This document shows, piece after piece, positions 32,640 to 44,879 of a stretch of 64,000 nt of DNA. Within the stretch, counting starts at the first letter, position 1. Each line of letters begins with the position of its first letter. The position numbers and the translations under genes were made by a program. This stretch comes from Lithospermum erythrorhizon (taxonomy: Eukaryota > Streptophyta > Magnoliopsida > Boraginales > Boraginaceae). The stretch covers positions 28,208 to 92,207 of the forward strand of contig JADFUC010002288.1 of NCBI GenBank assembly GCA_019722365.1, read 5' to 3'. Under the pieces are notes generated by a model. That model ran no database searches, had not been told where the DNA came from, and was given only the letters and a program-made list of their open reading frames with translations.

Positions 32640-34430
32640 GGAGAAAAACGCTGTGCCTTCTACCTTACACAACAACAATGCTGTGTTTCTACCTTGCACT
32701 AATGCCTGAAGTATTGTAAGGATGGAGCAGTAAAAGACTATAAAGAAGATGACAACCCTTTGATAAAGGGAAGAGTCGCACTTTGGAGACGCGGCACATG
32801 AGGAAAGAAAAAGGCAAAACACAACCTCCACCCTGAAAAGACGCCAAACGTTCAATGCTCCCAGAGATCTCCTCAAATCCTATGCGGACGATGAGATCAC
32901 ATAAGCCCCTCAAAGGTCTTGCGCGTGTGTTACTAAAGGTAGAATGTAGCATCGATACCCCCTCAAGGGATTTGTCTCATCTGGCCAAGAACCTAGATAT
33001 AACATGAAAGCTGTCCTAAAGCTTATGGACTCCTTTAAATAAAGCCGGCTATGATCCCGTTAGGATACAACTATGGGAAGCTGTCGCCGTAAGCCACTAA
33101 CAATAAGGTACATGGTTTGAATGACACTCAGAGGATGCTATAACAAAAGTGGGTACAATCGCAGCGTCAAACTCACAAGCTGGGTACACGCCGTGACGCT
33201 ATGTTATATATCACAATCGAAGAGTAAGTAACCATTATACATTCCTCGAGGAGGATGAAGCAGTTTAAAAGATACGTAAAATTAACTCAACGAAGGTCCG
33301 CTTTTCGTGAGGTCGGGGCTTACTGTCCTGGCCCCAAAAGCAATCACGCGTAAACTGCCTTTAGAAGTCGAGGCAAGTACGTATGCAAAAAAGCCAACTC
33401 TAGCATAGGTAGGTATGTATTTCGGTTGTCAGCATCATAATATCACTCTATAATCCAAATGGAGAATTTTCTGACAGCGAAGGAGCGATTGCCTCGGGTA
33501 AGCACCCATGGGTTGAAGTCACGACGCCAACTCCAAAGCCATATATCGAAGACTGCTTAATATTGGAGAAGGATCCAAATGTCCAAAGCTATGGAGGAAT
33601 ACGAGGAACAGGAAGAAGGTGTAGGATCCTCACTCTATGTGGTTATTAGCAATAAAGAGTACCAGATGCGAATCCACGTTTCTTTAGCTCAATGCAGTGC
33701 ACAAGGCTATCATCAACTTCTCAGAGCTTAAAAACGAATTTATGAGATACTTTACCGGAGGAAAAAAAAATGGAATTCAACGAAGCCATGTGGCTTCACG
33801 ACCTTGGTTGTTAAAGACGGCCTACGGGTTATGGACGATCTCCCGAGGGAAGTCAGCTGGAGTCAACCCAACGCTCATATACGAGCAATTTCCTCGAATA
33901 TTTTGGGAGGGGTGCCCCCGAAAGTAGCCAAGTTCAGAGTCTACTCAGCAAATGTTTGGATGGGCCACTGTACCGGTACATCCATGAGCGTACAACTCGA
34001 ACGAAAGTTCCATCATCTCGTATATACAAACCAAAGATCAATTTGTCATCATCACCCTCTTTTTAGGAGTGGATGGACGCAAGGCCATACGACACAAAGA
34101 TACGACAGCACTCCCTCAAACATGAAGTTTCATCATACCATGTGAAGATCGAAGAAGGAGAGGTGCTCCCCCGACGATGCACCGATGCCCCACCGCACTC
34201 CAAGAAAATGTTAAAGCCACAATGGACGCAATCCTAGTGCCTAAATTAGGGTACCGTAAGACCCATGCCCAACTTATGTCAAGTAGTCTTCTAACTCGGT
34301 GAAAGAAGAAGTAAAATATATTACATTACTTCGAGAGTTTCTTGGTGATGTATATGCATGGACTTACATCAGAATGCCGGTTATATCATCCGATGGTTTC
34401 GTGACATCATATTGTAGTTGAAAAAGTGGC
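32640..34430 (+). pseudogene. Protease-linker remnant, Tat copy B (5' truncated)
   Basis: This starts inside the post-protease linker. A KPLKGLARVLLKVECSIDTP-like piece (32905-32960) corresponds to the EALKGLTLPLTQVEKV segment of element 1 at 5100-5145. It continues NKAGYDPVRIQLWEAVA (about 33040-33085) and then text shared with copy A (33630-34150). Gag and the catalytic part of protease are absent. The left border lies close to the inverted-repeat element. Confidence 0.6.
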
Positions 34431-35090
34431 GGCAAGATGGTGCAAAACACAACGTCGTTTTTGTCCAGCGTGGTCCCATCCATCAAGCCGAGGTTAACAA
34501 ATTGATTGATGCAGGTTTGATTCGGGAAGTACGATATCCCACTTGGCTATCCACCATAGTCTGCGTACGCAAGAAAAATGCGCAAATTGGTCTGTGAGAT
34601 TTCGCATCTAAATCACGCATGCCTAAAAGATGATTTTCCATTGCCAATACCTGAACTGCTGATAGATGCAACAACAGGGCATGGGTCACTAACTTTCATG
34701 GATGGATCTTTAGGCTACAACTAGATTCGCATGGCCCGTGAAAAGCATTTAGAAAGAATTCATCAGATTCTCTCCCCTAAGGGAATTTATTGCTATAAAG
34801 TTATGCCTTTTGGACCTGAGACCCAGGCTACATATTAAAGAGCAAATGAAGAAGACACTGATGATATGTTACACAAGAATATGGAGTGCTACTTCGACGA
34901 TCTAATGGTCAAATCTCGGGCTTGAGCAGATCATCCTCAAGATCTCCAAGTAGTGTTTGAACGACTAAGCGCGCCTGGGCCAAGATGAATCCTCTTAAGT
35001 GTGCATTTGGAGTAACATTTGAAAAGTTTCTGTCTCCCGTGAAGACATGGCATCGAAATTGAGAAGGCAAAGATTGATGCGATTCTAAAT
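34431..35090 (+). pseudogene. Degenerate reverse transcriptase, Tat copy B
   Basis: Same order as copy A but better preserved: QTTSFLSSVVPSIKPRLTN-like start (34450-34505), DAGLIREVRYPTWLSTIVCV-like piece (34508-34565), FMDGSLGYN (34697-34722), GIYCYKVMPFG (34779-34812), and the active-site motif YFDDLMVKS (about 34890-34917), in which both catalytic aspartates are present. Palm residues are therefore readable, but stops and shifts in between prevent a full product. Confidence 0.8.
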
Positions 35091-35199
35091 GATGCTATGA
35101 GCCACGTGAATATACATTAATTGAAAAGCTCAGAAGCTCTCTTATTTACAACTATTTATAGCAAACTAGCAAGGAAATGCCTACCATTCAGTAAACTGA

Positions 35200-36010
35200 T
35201 GAAGAAGGACGCCCAGATGTATGGGATACTTTGTCCAAGCATTTTCAAGACATCAACTCCTATCTAATGAAGCCACTAGTCTTAGCAAAAGACTGCTCAT
35301 GTAACCGATGAAGAAGCACGCCTGTGATGCATGTGGATGCAAATTGTCCGCTACTTTTCAAGACACATCAACTCCTATCTAATGAAGCCACTAGGTCTTA
35401 GCATTCTTCAAGGCAAACCACTATCCTTATATTGCAAAGACAGAACAATCGGGTGGGGGTACGCTGCCTCCAAGAGAATCAAGAAGGAATGAGAGAACTC
35501 CTGGCCTACTACCTCAATCGTAGGATGACATCAAAAAATTTGAAATATACACCTATCGAGAAGTTAGCTTTAATGTTCGCTATTCATAAGTTGAAGCACT
35601 ACTTTCAAGCACACATGGTACGACTCATATCTAAGGTAAACCCGATCAAGTATGTTATGTCAAAAGCCAAATTGCCGTCAGACCGGTTACCTAGACGGGT
35701 ATTTGCAACCTGTAGTAGTTCGACATCGTATGTTCCACAAAAGTAGTAAAGTGGGCAAGTACTAACAGAATTTTTGGTAGAACATCCTTCACCGTAAGAG
35801 GAGAATTGCTTGATTTAATTACCGCATTTAGGATGTTACGAATATGTAAGTATCGGGCTAATTATGGAAGATGTACTTCAACGGAGAAGCACATCATGAG
35901 GCGTGGCCGGAGTTATCTTCATCACTCCGGAGCAGGATCTTCTGCCCTATTCATTCTTGTTAAGTCACAAGTGCTTAAATAACGTGGCTGAATACCAAGC
36001 GCTCATGCTC
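35200..36010 (+). pseudogene. Degenerate RNase H, Tat copy B
   Basis: A long open piece (35432-35746) includes YYLNRRMTSKNLKYTPIEKL and AIHKLKHYFQAHMVRLISKV, the retroviral-type RNase H signature of Tat elements. The plant-type RNase H follows: MEDVLQRRST (about 35865) and a TPEQDLLPYSFLLSHKCLN-like piece (35930-35975), then a VAEYQALMLGY-like stretch to 36015. The segment KPLGLSILQGKPLSLYCKDR (35385-35445) has a near-duplicate phrase at 35265-35290, so there is a local duplication of about 120 bp (35205-35285 against 35315-35400). Confidence 0.75.
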
Positions 36011-36429
36011 GGTTATGCGTGGTAAAGACAAAATGAATTTGTCCCAATTGGAGGTATATGGAGAATCACAACCATTATTAAATAATTGCTTGGGGACTAT
36101 GAGACATAATTGCTTGGCAATCGATGGACATGATCTCTATCAAACACGCTCCCAAAAAGAAGAACAAACAAGGTGATGCTTTACCAAGTCCGCCTCATTA
36201 ATCGTAGTTCCTGGGAAAGTGTTTCAAGGTGGCAGATGCGAGAAATGGGTTATAGCTCCTCTATTCGAAGTGCGAGAGTATGAGTATGAGGATGAAGAAG
36301 GAACTATGCCTCGGGCTACTACGATAATAGACACTTCGCGATTGAGGCAACCTCACATCGACATTACTTACAAAGCATTTGCTCTCCGACGATCCCCACA
36401 AAGAAAATTGAAATCTCGGCGAAGAGCTC

Positions 36430-37590
36430 CCCTTTTTTGTACTACAATGGCACCCTATTCACAAGGTCCTTGAGGAGATACTACTACGATGCTCTCTCTC
36501 AGTTCAAGCACATTCAGTGGGTATTATGCATACAGACAACAAGGCCAACCTCGCACTTCAAAGCGTATCAAACGAATGAGATATTACCGCCAACCATGGC
36601 GAGTAGGTTGTAAGAATTGTGCACAATCTTGTAAACTCCTGTGAGTATCATCACGCAAATCTCTCATTCATTAGCCCCTCAGGAGCTTTTACATCCCGCA
36701 ACTACATCATGGCCATTCGATGCATTTGGGCTCTGGAGCATGTCAAACCTCTACCAAATTCATCTGGAGGCTACGTATACATCCTGGTAGGGATGGATTA
36801 CTTCTCCAAATGGGTAGAGGTTGTGCCACTAAGGCAAGGGGAAAAAAAGAAGTAGCTAAGTTCATCACATCCAACCTGATCCACCGTTATGAGGTCCCGA
36901 GATACATCGTCATAGATAATGGGAAGCAGTTTGACAATAAGCTCATATCAAGCTTGTATTCCAAATTCAAGTTCAAGAAGTACCACTGGCCGATGTACTA
37001 TCCGGCAGTTAATGGTTCAGCAGAGAGGCTTTTAACAAAAACACTCGTAATATTTTGAAGAAGGTGGTAAGCAAATAAAAGAGGAATTTGGTACGGTACA
37101 AGACGGAGGAGGCATTACGGGCCCATGTAACTACATATCATACACCAACACAAGCTACACCGCATTTTGGTCTACGGACTTGAAGTTGTTCTCCCACTTG
37201 AGGTTCAAATTCTATCACTAAGGGTACTGTGGAATGAAAGGCTTCACCAACGGGGCTAAGCCGCGCATCTAAGGCTTCAGAGTCGGATTTCCTCGGCTGC
37301 CAAGATTGAACGTCAACGAAGGTTAGAATGCTACCAATCACGTGATCACCAAGTCTTACAACAAGAAGGTCCACCCACGCTTCCTAAGGAAGCAGGGAGA
37401 CGGTGCTTGTACTTAAGACCCATCATGACTATCAAAAAGGAAAAGAAGTTTGCACTGCCGGGACGGTCCATATGTAATCGCCGAAGCTTACACTAGCGGC
37501 TCATACACATGGTAAGCATCAAGTCGGACTCAAGATAGGACCCATTAATGGTCACTACCTAAAGCGCTACTATCCATAGATAATAAAGCT
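36430..37590 (+). pseudogene. Degenerate integrase, Tat copy B
   Basis: The core is partly open in two overlapping frames (36619-36855 and 36720-37058). Readable pieces are SSGGYVYILVGMDYFSKWVE (36754-36815), RYIVIDNGKQFDNKL (about 36900-36945, holding the second catalytic Asp) and YYPAVNGSAERLLTKT (about 36995-37045, holding the Glu). The first Asp position reads WALEHVKPLP, with Glu where Asp is normal, although the frame there is uncertain. The C-terminal part is recognised as AYHTPTQATPHFGLR (37136-37180), VLPLEVQILSLRVL-like text (37187-37230) and IGPINGHYLKRYYP-like end (37535-37578). Integrase would insert the cDNA; this copy is broken. Confidence 0.8.
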
Positions 37591-38094
37591 GAAAAGTCGC
37601 ACGAAGATAAACTGGCCCAAAGATGTTCCCCGAGGGACGAGGATAATTGCGCACTTCTCCTTGACAAAGAGGATAAACTGGCTCCTATCATTTAAACAAA
37701 AAAAAAAAAAAAGAAAAAAAAGAAGAGAAAAAAAGAAAGTTAAGCAAAATTGAACTTGATGCTTGACTCTCGATCCCTAACGAGTACGTAGCAACTTGGA
37801 TACTCCAACTCGCTCATAACCTCGCCTATATATCATCTTGTTCAAGTTCCAAGTGGTCCACAAGCATCGAGGAAATCAACAAGCCTACTCCGCCAGATGC
37901 ACTCTGGGCAGAAGACAACAAAATGACCCTCGTGGGTACGCCTGCTAGGCACTGGTGTGGAGTTGCAATCTCAAAACAAGGTTATGCTACTAAGGCTCCT
38001 AGATTGTAACTCCAACCAAATTTAAGAACTAGTCAAGTTTAAAGTCCTTCAACTGGGACACGGTTGGGTCAAGCAAAGTTCTATAAATTGTAAA
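37591..38094 (+). mobile_element. Non-coding tail of Tat copy B
   Basis: A purine run (37696-37745, mostly A and G) follows TCCTATCATTTAAACAAAAA. The conserved GAGTACGTAGCAACTTGGAT and CATAACCT motif is at 37779-37823. TGGAGTTGCAATCTCAAAAC (37959) is identical to 29423 in copy A. The LTR start found in copies A and 2 (TGTYG...AATTAATTAA) is missing here, so tail joins LTR interior by a deletion. Confidence 0.65.
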
Positions 38095-38698
38095 TTTTAG
38101 ATAGCGAAAAATCACAATTGGGATTAAGGCCGAAAAGCCCTCCGCCGGTTTAAATACAGTCGGGTAGCTGAAATCATCACCGATCGCTTTCACAAAAGCC
38201 CCTCGGAGCGGAGTTCACCCATCAACAGATTACAATCGCTTAAGGCTCCTGGATCAGAATTCCACGTATTCAACACTAAGCCGCCGGACGCTTGAATCCT
38301 GAAATTGGTAAATTATCATCATCTAGAGTTATCAAAAACTGCTTGATCAAGCTACTAAGGCCCCAGCTATTGTTGTAATCGGGAGGAAGCCGCAAAGGCA
38401 CCGAGTTTGAAATTATTTAAATCAAACAACTCAAATCCGAACCATCGGAGGAGTCGCAGAACCCGGTTTGAAATTATTCAAATCAAGCCACCCAGTAATC
38501 GGGAAGAAGTTGCAAAGGCACCCGTGTCGCGTATCCAAATCGCTCGCTCAAGCCCAAACAAGCCTAAACCATAAACGTGACATAAGTAGGAGGATCTAGG
38601 ACGATATTTAACTTCAATCGTTTGATAAGAATCTATTTGTACTGGCAAGGGTTTCCCTTAACGGCTTCATTATAATAAACATTTTCAAGCGATACACA
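38095..38698 (+). mobile_element. 3' LTR of Tat copy B, left part deleted
   Basis: It begins with one to two array units like those at 30900-31030 (AAATCACAATTGGGATTAAG, CCGGTTTAAATACAGTCGGG). An AAGAAGTYGCAAAGGCACC repeat follows at 38385-38525, and the typical Tat LTR right end after it: CATAAGTAGGAGGATCTAGG, TATTTGTACTGGCAAGGGTT, then GCGATACACA, ending in CA at 38698. About 1.3 kb of LTR seems to be missing when compared with 15252-16701. Confidence 0.7.
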
Positions 38699-39550
38699 AT
38701 GTCCAAGGCTGTGACACTTATATAATATTCAATGCTGTTCCTAGTTAAACATTTGTCTACATCTCCACCTCTTTCTTCCTCTATAGAATCCACTTTCCTA
38801 AAAGAGCACCTCATTTTCTCTCTCTCTCATGCTTCATACAATCGAAAGGCCTTCAATTTTTAATACTTGTTCGCTATTCTTAGTGAATCTTTTGGAACTT
38901 TTTGCTCATACAACTGTAGCTCCCTCAAGCTCATCTACAATCACGGCTTCCAATATCATATGATTCCTCAATGTAGATCACTACATAAGTATAATTATCA
39001 AACAATGTCCTAAGTATCTATGCACTATCTTAGTATCCATGATTTCTCCATTGTTTCCTCGAGCTTATTAGCAACCTCGTGTCACCTTTGCAAAGTAGCG
39101 TCACTAATGCTCCCTTTATTTGTCATTTAACATTTCAAATTTCCTTCTCAACATATTACACAAAGTTTTCCTTTTTAACTATCAGATTTTTACTATACTT
39201 TTCAAGTGAGAATCTCATACAATCTTAGCATTACTCCTATTGAGAATTTGTTTAAATACCTCTTTTGTCAATAGCTTAAAATAAGTAGTGTTTACCTTAT
39301 GATTACGGATCCTTGCTTCATCCAAGAGAATTGCTGATTATCACTCAAAGATAGTTAGTTCCATCATCAAAGCTCACCAACACTGCCTACCACCCATAGG
39401 CCTTTAGCTCTTAGGAAGTTCTCCATGATTCGACTCCAATGATCATAATGTTTGCTATCAAAGCAGGCACCACAGCTTCCTTTCTTCACTCATTTGCGCT
39501 TTGATCGACGCAAGACTCGTTGTTTAACCCCTCTCGATCTCTCCAAAATC
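38699..39550 (-). pseudogene. Ty1/copia gag (UBN2-type) fragment
   Basis: On the minus strand, directly after the primer-binding site, are pieces of copia gag: KHYDHWSRIMENFLRAKGLW (about 39460-39400) and later a segment ending AVIVDELEGATVV plus EQKVPKDS-like text (about 38960-38885), equivalent to the family's TIDELQGSL-HEQK. The downstream parts (nucleocapsid, integrase, reverse transcriptase) are absent; the remnant ends where the LTR of Tat copy B ends. Frameshifted throughout. Confidence 0.65.
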
Positions 39551-39563
39551 CTGGGATACCAAT
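39551..39563 (-). promoter_or_regulatory. Primer-binding site of minus-strand copia fragment
   Basis: Read on the minus strand, ATTGGTATCCCAG follows the LTR end CTCAACA. It is a slightly altered initiator-methionine site (TGGTATCAGAG) with the normal two-base gap of copia elements. Confidence 0.65.
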
Positions 39564-39901
39564 TGTTGAGAATGCAAACTCTATAATGGAATAACAACAA
39601 GAAGCACAAGAAATAATGTCGTAAAGATATAAAATGGATTTGAAAGGACAAACAACAAATTGTAATACTAGGAACTCGTGTTTTATTCATAAGTCAAGGT
39701 CGTATATATAACCATCAAGACACAACTAATCACCTAAAATAATACTACACTAGCCATTCCTGAATCTTGAGATCATATCAAACTATCTAAAACAACAAAC
39801 TTAGTTAAGCCGAGCTACTTATTAGGAAACAACCAAATCTCAAAGATTAGAACTAATTCTACATCAAAGATAACAAGCTAACTCCGATGAAAGTTCCTTC
39901 A
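39564..39901 (-). mobile_element. Ty1/copia LTR (minus strand)
   Basis: The minus strand ends GCATTCTCAACA and carries a TATA-like GGTTATATATACGACC (about 39716-39701), then AATAAAACACGAG (about 39690) as a polyadenylation-type signal. Size is about 340 bp, right for a small copia LTR. The upstream end is approximate because no clear TG start matching the CAACA end was seen. Confidence 0.7.
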
Positions 39902-40230
39902 TGTTTTACGTGCTTTGAATTTTGAATTTTAAATTTTCCCTTAAGCATCCTATTATAATTTGTTTTAGTATTTTTTCTACTATTATATGGTTTTTTTTAT
40001 CTCAATACCTTTTTACATTGTTCATATACTTTTTATTTTCGATCTGGCCGCTGCAATACGGTCATCGTTTTATTTCTCCAACATTTGGAAATATTTTTTT
40101 TGTTGTGGTTCAAGACATCATGAAGCCGGTTCCTCTAGCAATTCAAATCGATCAAGTTTGTGTTATATGATGGCCGTGTGGATATATATATAAACTTCAA
40201 ATTTCACTACCTTTCTGGGCCGGGACCAAA
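39902..40230. other. AT-rich spacer
   Basis: Two short overlapping plus-strand open frames are T-rich and carry no motif. I see no gene. Confidence 0.45.
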
Positions 40231-40800
40231 AAAAGGATACTGACCTTTAAACAAGCCCTTTCTCCAAATGGCTAAGCATGCCAAGGCGTGATCCTAGGAA
40301 GAAAGAGGTACTGACAAATTTCTCGCATTTCCCTATAAATATTCCCTCGCCAGTACTTCAACCGATAAGCCAAAAACTCTGATCCCTTAGTACCATTTCC
40401 TATATCTGACTTTATATTCCGTTTCGGTATACTGACTTGATCGTCGGAGTGTTTGTGACCACCTCGCGTGGTCACCTCAAAAGTCCGACGGCCGAAAGGT
40501 GAATCTGCACTCAGCTGAGGACAACTTAGCCGAAGCTTCCCAACTCGCTTATAAGGAAAAGTGCCATTTCAAAGATCGCCTCCCGAAGGACTATCTCAAC
40601 CCGGCCAACCTAAGTAGGAACAAGCCCAACTAGCTTCAAAGATCCGTTGAACTTCATTTTCAAGAACCACAAGTAAGAAAATAAATTGTACAAAAACACC
40701 AGGCTTGTTCCCATCTCTCGGCCACTTCCTTCGCCTCTTTTTTTCATTTTTCCAAAGCACTTTCACATTCCTTTCCTCCACCTAATTCATCGACGAAAGA
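40231..40800 (+). mobile_element. Ty3/gypsy LTR-like fragment
   Basis: A TATA-like CCCTATAAATATTCCCTC (about 40331-40348) is followed about 100 bp later by ACTGACTTGATCGTCGGAGT (about 40431-40450) and a CCACCTCGCGTGGTCACC palindrome-like block. This is the R-U5 style of several plant Tat and Athila LTRs. No internal domains of the same element follow. Left and right ends are not defined. Confidence 0.45.
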
Positions 40801-41935
40801 TGGTCATAATGAATAAAAATGACTACAACGCCATATATTTTATGGCTTAAATATGTTAACATAAAAATGGTTGTTCGCCTTCATATCATAATAAAAAAAA
40901 TGACTAAAACTTCACACAATATTTTTTTCTCGACCTTTCGAGCCATTTATACCAAATCAAGTTTTTAAATTTCATGAATTAAGAATTCTTTTAAAAAAAA
41001 AAATTGGTTATATGTTGTTTATCAAGTAAGCTTGTAGAATAATATGCAAATCAATAACGGTTCAAACAGACATACCAAATTTTTCTTTTTTCCCTACAAA
41101 TTGTTCTCCTATCGAGACTAATTTTTCGATTTCTCCCTTTTCTTCTAAACAATGTTTCGCTTTTATGTGTCTTTTGATATTCAAAGGTTATCACTTTTTG
41201 GATTCTTATTTTCTCGAGAGTTTGAATTTTGGTCTTAGATGCAAGGATTTTTTGTTTGATTTCAATGTTTTGAACGGATTTTATGGATTATGCGGATTGA
41301 GTAGATTTGCTATTTTGTGGTGAGGCTATTTTACCTCGAACATAATTTCTATAACTATCACACTTACAAATAGGAGAATAAAATAGTCATTTTCACCCTC
41401 CAAACACTCACCGCTTATAACAAATAGGAGCTATTTATGGCTTTTGTCTTTCATAAAAATTAAATTGTCTTTAAGCAGCTGTGCTTAAACAAAGCCTTAA
41501 CTGCTAAGAAAGTCTCGTGAATAGCACCGCAAGCCTACCCCTGCACTCTTACCCCAACTTCATCATCATCAAATTTAAACAAAGCATCCACACTACCAAC
41601 CATACCTACTTCTTCTTATACTTCATTAGTTAATGTACCAATGATTCAACTAAATAAAACAAGAACAAGAAAAGAGAGGATACAAACACAATCCAACTAT
41701 AAGGATTACCGAACAAAGCTGAAGAATACCAACAAATAATAAAAACCCAAAAATCATCCCCACCCCACCCCACTTGTTCTTTTTCCAAATGTGAATTTCG
41801 TGAACTTGCTTGAATTAGTGTCGTGAATTTGACGAGGAAATAATTTTTATGAAATAGGTATGTTTATGGATATGATCTCATTAATGAAAAAGTAAAAAGA
41901 TTTAATTTTAAGGAAAAATCATACGTGATGTACCA
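40801..41935. other. AT-rich intergenic spacer
   Basis: No gene is recognised. A/T homopolymer runs are frequent. A GCAGCTGTGCTTAAACAAAG block near 41476 looks like the end of a small DNA element but has no partner that I can see. Confidence 0.45.
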
Positions 41936-41939
41936 AAGA

Positions 41940-42430
41940 AGTCGACGAGTTATTCCGAAAGTGAAACTAGAAACTGGGCAGATATGACATTGTCTCTACT
42001 CTCATTGAGCAGCGGGAAACCGAAATGGGATGACAGCTAGAGTCTGGCCATGTCATTAAAAATGATAGGCTAGGTTGAACGACTCATCGTTTTGGGCTCC
42101 GGCATTTTAAAAGAACCGGCTCTAGACCTTATCCTAAAGTCCTCCCTGCAGAAGTTCTCTCACAGGACGAACTTCAAACATGCATAAGTTTGAGTTATTC
42201 CCCTAAACGAATCGCATAAGATGTTCACGAATGCTGAGACAAATCTGGGGAAGACTAAGATTCCTACTTTCCGGGTTGGGTGGTCCAAAACAAAAAGGAA
42301 ATTTAAGAAGATGTTCACGGTAATGCAAAAGGTCGAAAGTAACCTATGTTGCCAAAAATGTCGACAGTGGAAACAACAAAAATGAGGACAAGTGTCATTA
42401 CTAGGATCCGTGGTCAATGGAAGCTCTAAT
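41940..42430 (+). pseudogene. Ty1/copia gag fragment (plus strand)
   Basis: Pieces recall the abundant copia gag with the order VERL-LGS-LKEPL-DLIL-SLP: here VERLIVLGSGILKEPALDLI (42077-42135), an LQKFSHRTNFKHA-like piece (42148-42185), then LRQIWGRLRFLL / NLGKTKIPTF frames (42235-42275) and a lysine-rich stretch before a degenerate knuckle (42350-42390). The order and spacing fit the UBN2 family. No Pol domain follows. Confidence 0.55.
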
Positions 42431-42559
42431 TCGCAAGAAATTCCCAAGATAGCAAGAATGGTCTAACGACCACTCAAATTTACAAGTATATATATGTATA
42501 TATGTTATTCAAGTTTGTATAACTTCTAAATTTACTTCAGGCGCTTGTCACTTCGATCG

Positions 42560-42790
42560 TGTGGTCAGGTCGATTAAGTTAGATTCATGTATAATCGTTA
42601 TAATAATAATAATGGTCAATTATATTATTATAATGATCGCTATTATCTCGAGCCTTAAAGTCATGTACATACAATGATGTCAATTTATATTTCATGTATG
42701 AAATTAAATTATATTTGATAAATTGATAAATTAATTGTAATTCACAGAATTCTCAATCTAGTCGTATAGACTCGGGGGATGTAGAGTCCC
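42560..42790 (+). repeat. LTR-like fragment related to 46890-47060
   Basis: Matches in the same order: TAATAATGGTCAATTATATT against TATTAATGGTCGGCTATATT, TTATCTCGAGCC against CTATCTCGAGCC, ACATACAATGAT against ACATACAAGGAT, TATTTCATGTATGAAATTAA identical in both, and ATTCTCAAT in both. It is therefore a fragment of the LTR (or LTR-proximal region) of the element whose other copy is split at 47384. Confidence 0.65.
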
Positions 42791-43765
42791 AATTTTTTAC
42801 TTGAGCATTTTCCATAACAACAATTAAATTCCTCCTACTACAAATTTGCGTAACATCTAAGATCAATTAAAGCCTTCCCATTTGAGTTTGAATTGTTGCC
42901 AATCGGGGAATTAACCGTATCCACTAACACTTGATCTCAAAACTGGAGAAAGTCGCCTGCTGACCATCGCCTTCCAACAATTTCGAATCCAATACTCTTG
43001 ATCCTCCTTCGCCCGAATTCCAAATTCCATGATTTCCATAGGAGTCTTTATCCTATAAGACTACATACAATGGAGGTGTAAAAAACATTCAACAACTCAA
43101 ACCATTGTAAATGGGTGTTGAAAAAAATAGATTGATGATGTGTATTAAATTGGATGAGAAAAATTCAACATGTTGAATTGATGAGAAAGAAGCCACGTGT
43201 CGACTTCTTGTTGGAGAAGAGTGAGGTGCTTACTTCTCACACACGGCATAATGCGCTTTAATGTTAGAGATTTGAGATAGCGGAGATAAGTGAACCGCGT
43301 GTTCATTTTCTATCGAATTCTTTGAATTTCTATCACATTCTAATTATTTTGCATGAATGATTTGATAATAAAATAATTTTTTTTAATAAAAATTTATATC
43401 AAAATTCATCATTTTTTTCCTCTTTAAATAGAGACTTGGTTCATTTGGTTTGGATATAAAGAAAATCATTCATTTTCAATATAATTATTCTATTATCATT
43501 TACTAAAATCTTATTTTTTATATTTCAATATCTTTTTAGTGAAATGAATCCTAATAATAGTCATTTCAATACTCAAAATTCGACTATTATAGTTTTTATA
43601 TAACTTTTATTTTTTAAAAATATCAAAAAATAATTTATTTCAATGTTAATTATTCTTATTTAATTATGAACGATAATTGTTATAATTATTTAGTCATACA
43701 AATAAAAAATATACGTAAATAAAAATATAAGATAAAAGTGGTAGTGTTGAATTTTATCAACAAAA
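42791..43765. other. AT-rich stretch downstream of LINE-like ORF1
   Basis: No clear gene. The part 42830-43040, read on the minus strand, is less AT-rich and could be a decayed continuation of the LINE-like element. The part 43380-43750 is very AT-rich. Confidence 0.4.
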
Positions 43766-43768
43766 CCA

Positions 43769-44530
43769 TCAGGAGTGTAAAGCTGAATGATTGTCAATTA
43801 TTACGTGGTTAGAAGACGATGAATGGAAATTGAAAAGGCTGGCTGAATAAAAACCCATCGCTGATAGCCTAAGCTTCATATACCACCTCATTTTTAACTG
43901 ATCCCAACTCCAATTCTGGCATTGTTTAATGAGGTGACCTAGTTTTCCACAAGAGAAGCACATGTTTGGGAGTCTCTTATAAGCCACCAGTGTGCCACCA
44001 CCCCTCGAATTCCACCTTAAACCTTCACCAATGTATATAATAGCGAAATAATCATCACCAAAGCTTGAGACGAAAGAATTTATTCCCTTGTTTGTCCACC
44101 CTCAATTCTACTACATCATATCCTTGGAAGGCGTTCCCCAATTTTCCAGCTACTTCTCAAGTAAGAAATTCCTCCTTCAACCCCACGACATGGATCCAGA
44201 ATGCGCAAGAGTCGAAACTCAAATCCAACGGTTCTAGTTCTCTAGCCCATGCTACAAGAACCATCTGATTACTATCAAAACACCAAGGACCATGCTCCAG
44301 AATCCTATCCTTCTCCTGAACAAAGAGGAAGAAAACATGGAGGACCGGACCTTTAATCCTTGACACCCTAAGCCCTTATAGTTCAATGCTTTTGATATTC
44401 CCAGACAAAAACCTTGAGTTCTCACAAAACTATCCCAATGTGAATGAACCTTCACACAGGCACTAGCTTTGCACCCTGCCAAATCATCAGTTAAATCTTC
44501 TTCTTCAAACGCCACCGGCGTAACCTCCTC
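43769..44530 (-). pseudogene. LINE-like ORF1 with DUF4283 and CCHC knuckle
   Basis: Minus-strand frames in order: EEEDLTDDLAGCKASACVKV (44512-44450); FLFVQEKDRILEHGPWCFDS then WARELEPLDLSFDSCAFWIH (about 44335-44185), the DUF4283 signature; and MAYKRLPNMCFSCGKLGH followed by LIKQC (43987-43930), a C-X2-C-X4-H-X4-C zinc knuckle. DUF4283 plus a knuckle is typical of ORF1 in plant L1-type LINEs, where it binds the element RNA, and of many derived open frames. At least two frameshifts separate the segments. Endonuclease and reverse transcriptase are not seen. Leader-like sequence lies at 44540-44700. Confidence 0.75.
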
Positions 44531-44879
44531 TTCGGATAGTTCACATTTTCAATTTTCGTATAATTTCAACATCCATCTCGAAAAAACCATGGAAACCTTT
44601 GGCTAAATCAACAAACAAAGCAAACGAGGCAATTTTGAAGAAAAAAACACAAAACGATACTAGAGTTTTCCTAGAGAAAATTTGCTACAAAGAGTTTTCT
44701 AGAGTGAGTATTGCTAAGTTGGGGGGTGGGGTGTGTAATGTGTTATAGAAGAAGGGATGGATTTCATTTTTAATTATTTTATTTTTATTTATTATAAAAT
44801 ATCATCATATCTATACCATATGTATTGTCTAAGTCTCTCTATTGGCGGTTACAAGTGAAACTAAATTTATGTAATTCCC

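Noticed and set aside
42160..42447. Minus-strand open frame of 95 codons
   Set aside because: Antisense to copia gag fragments read on the plus strand.
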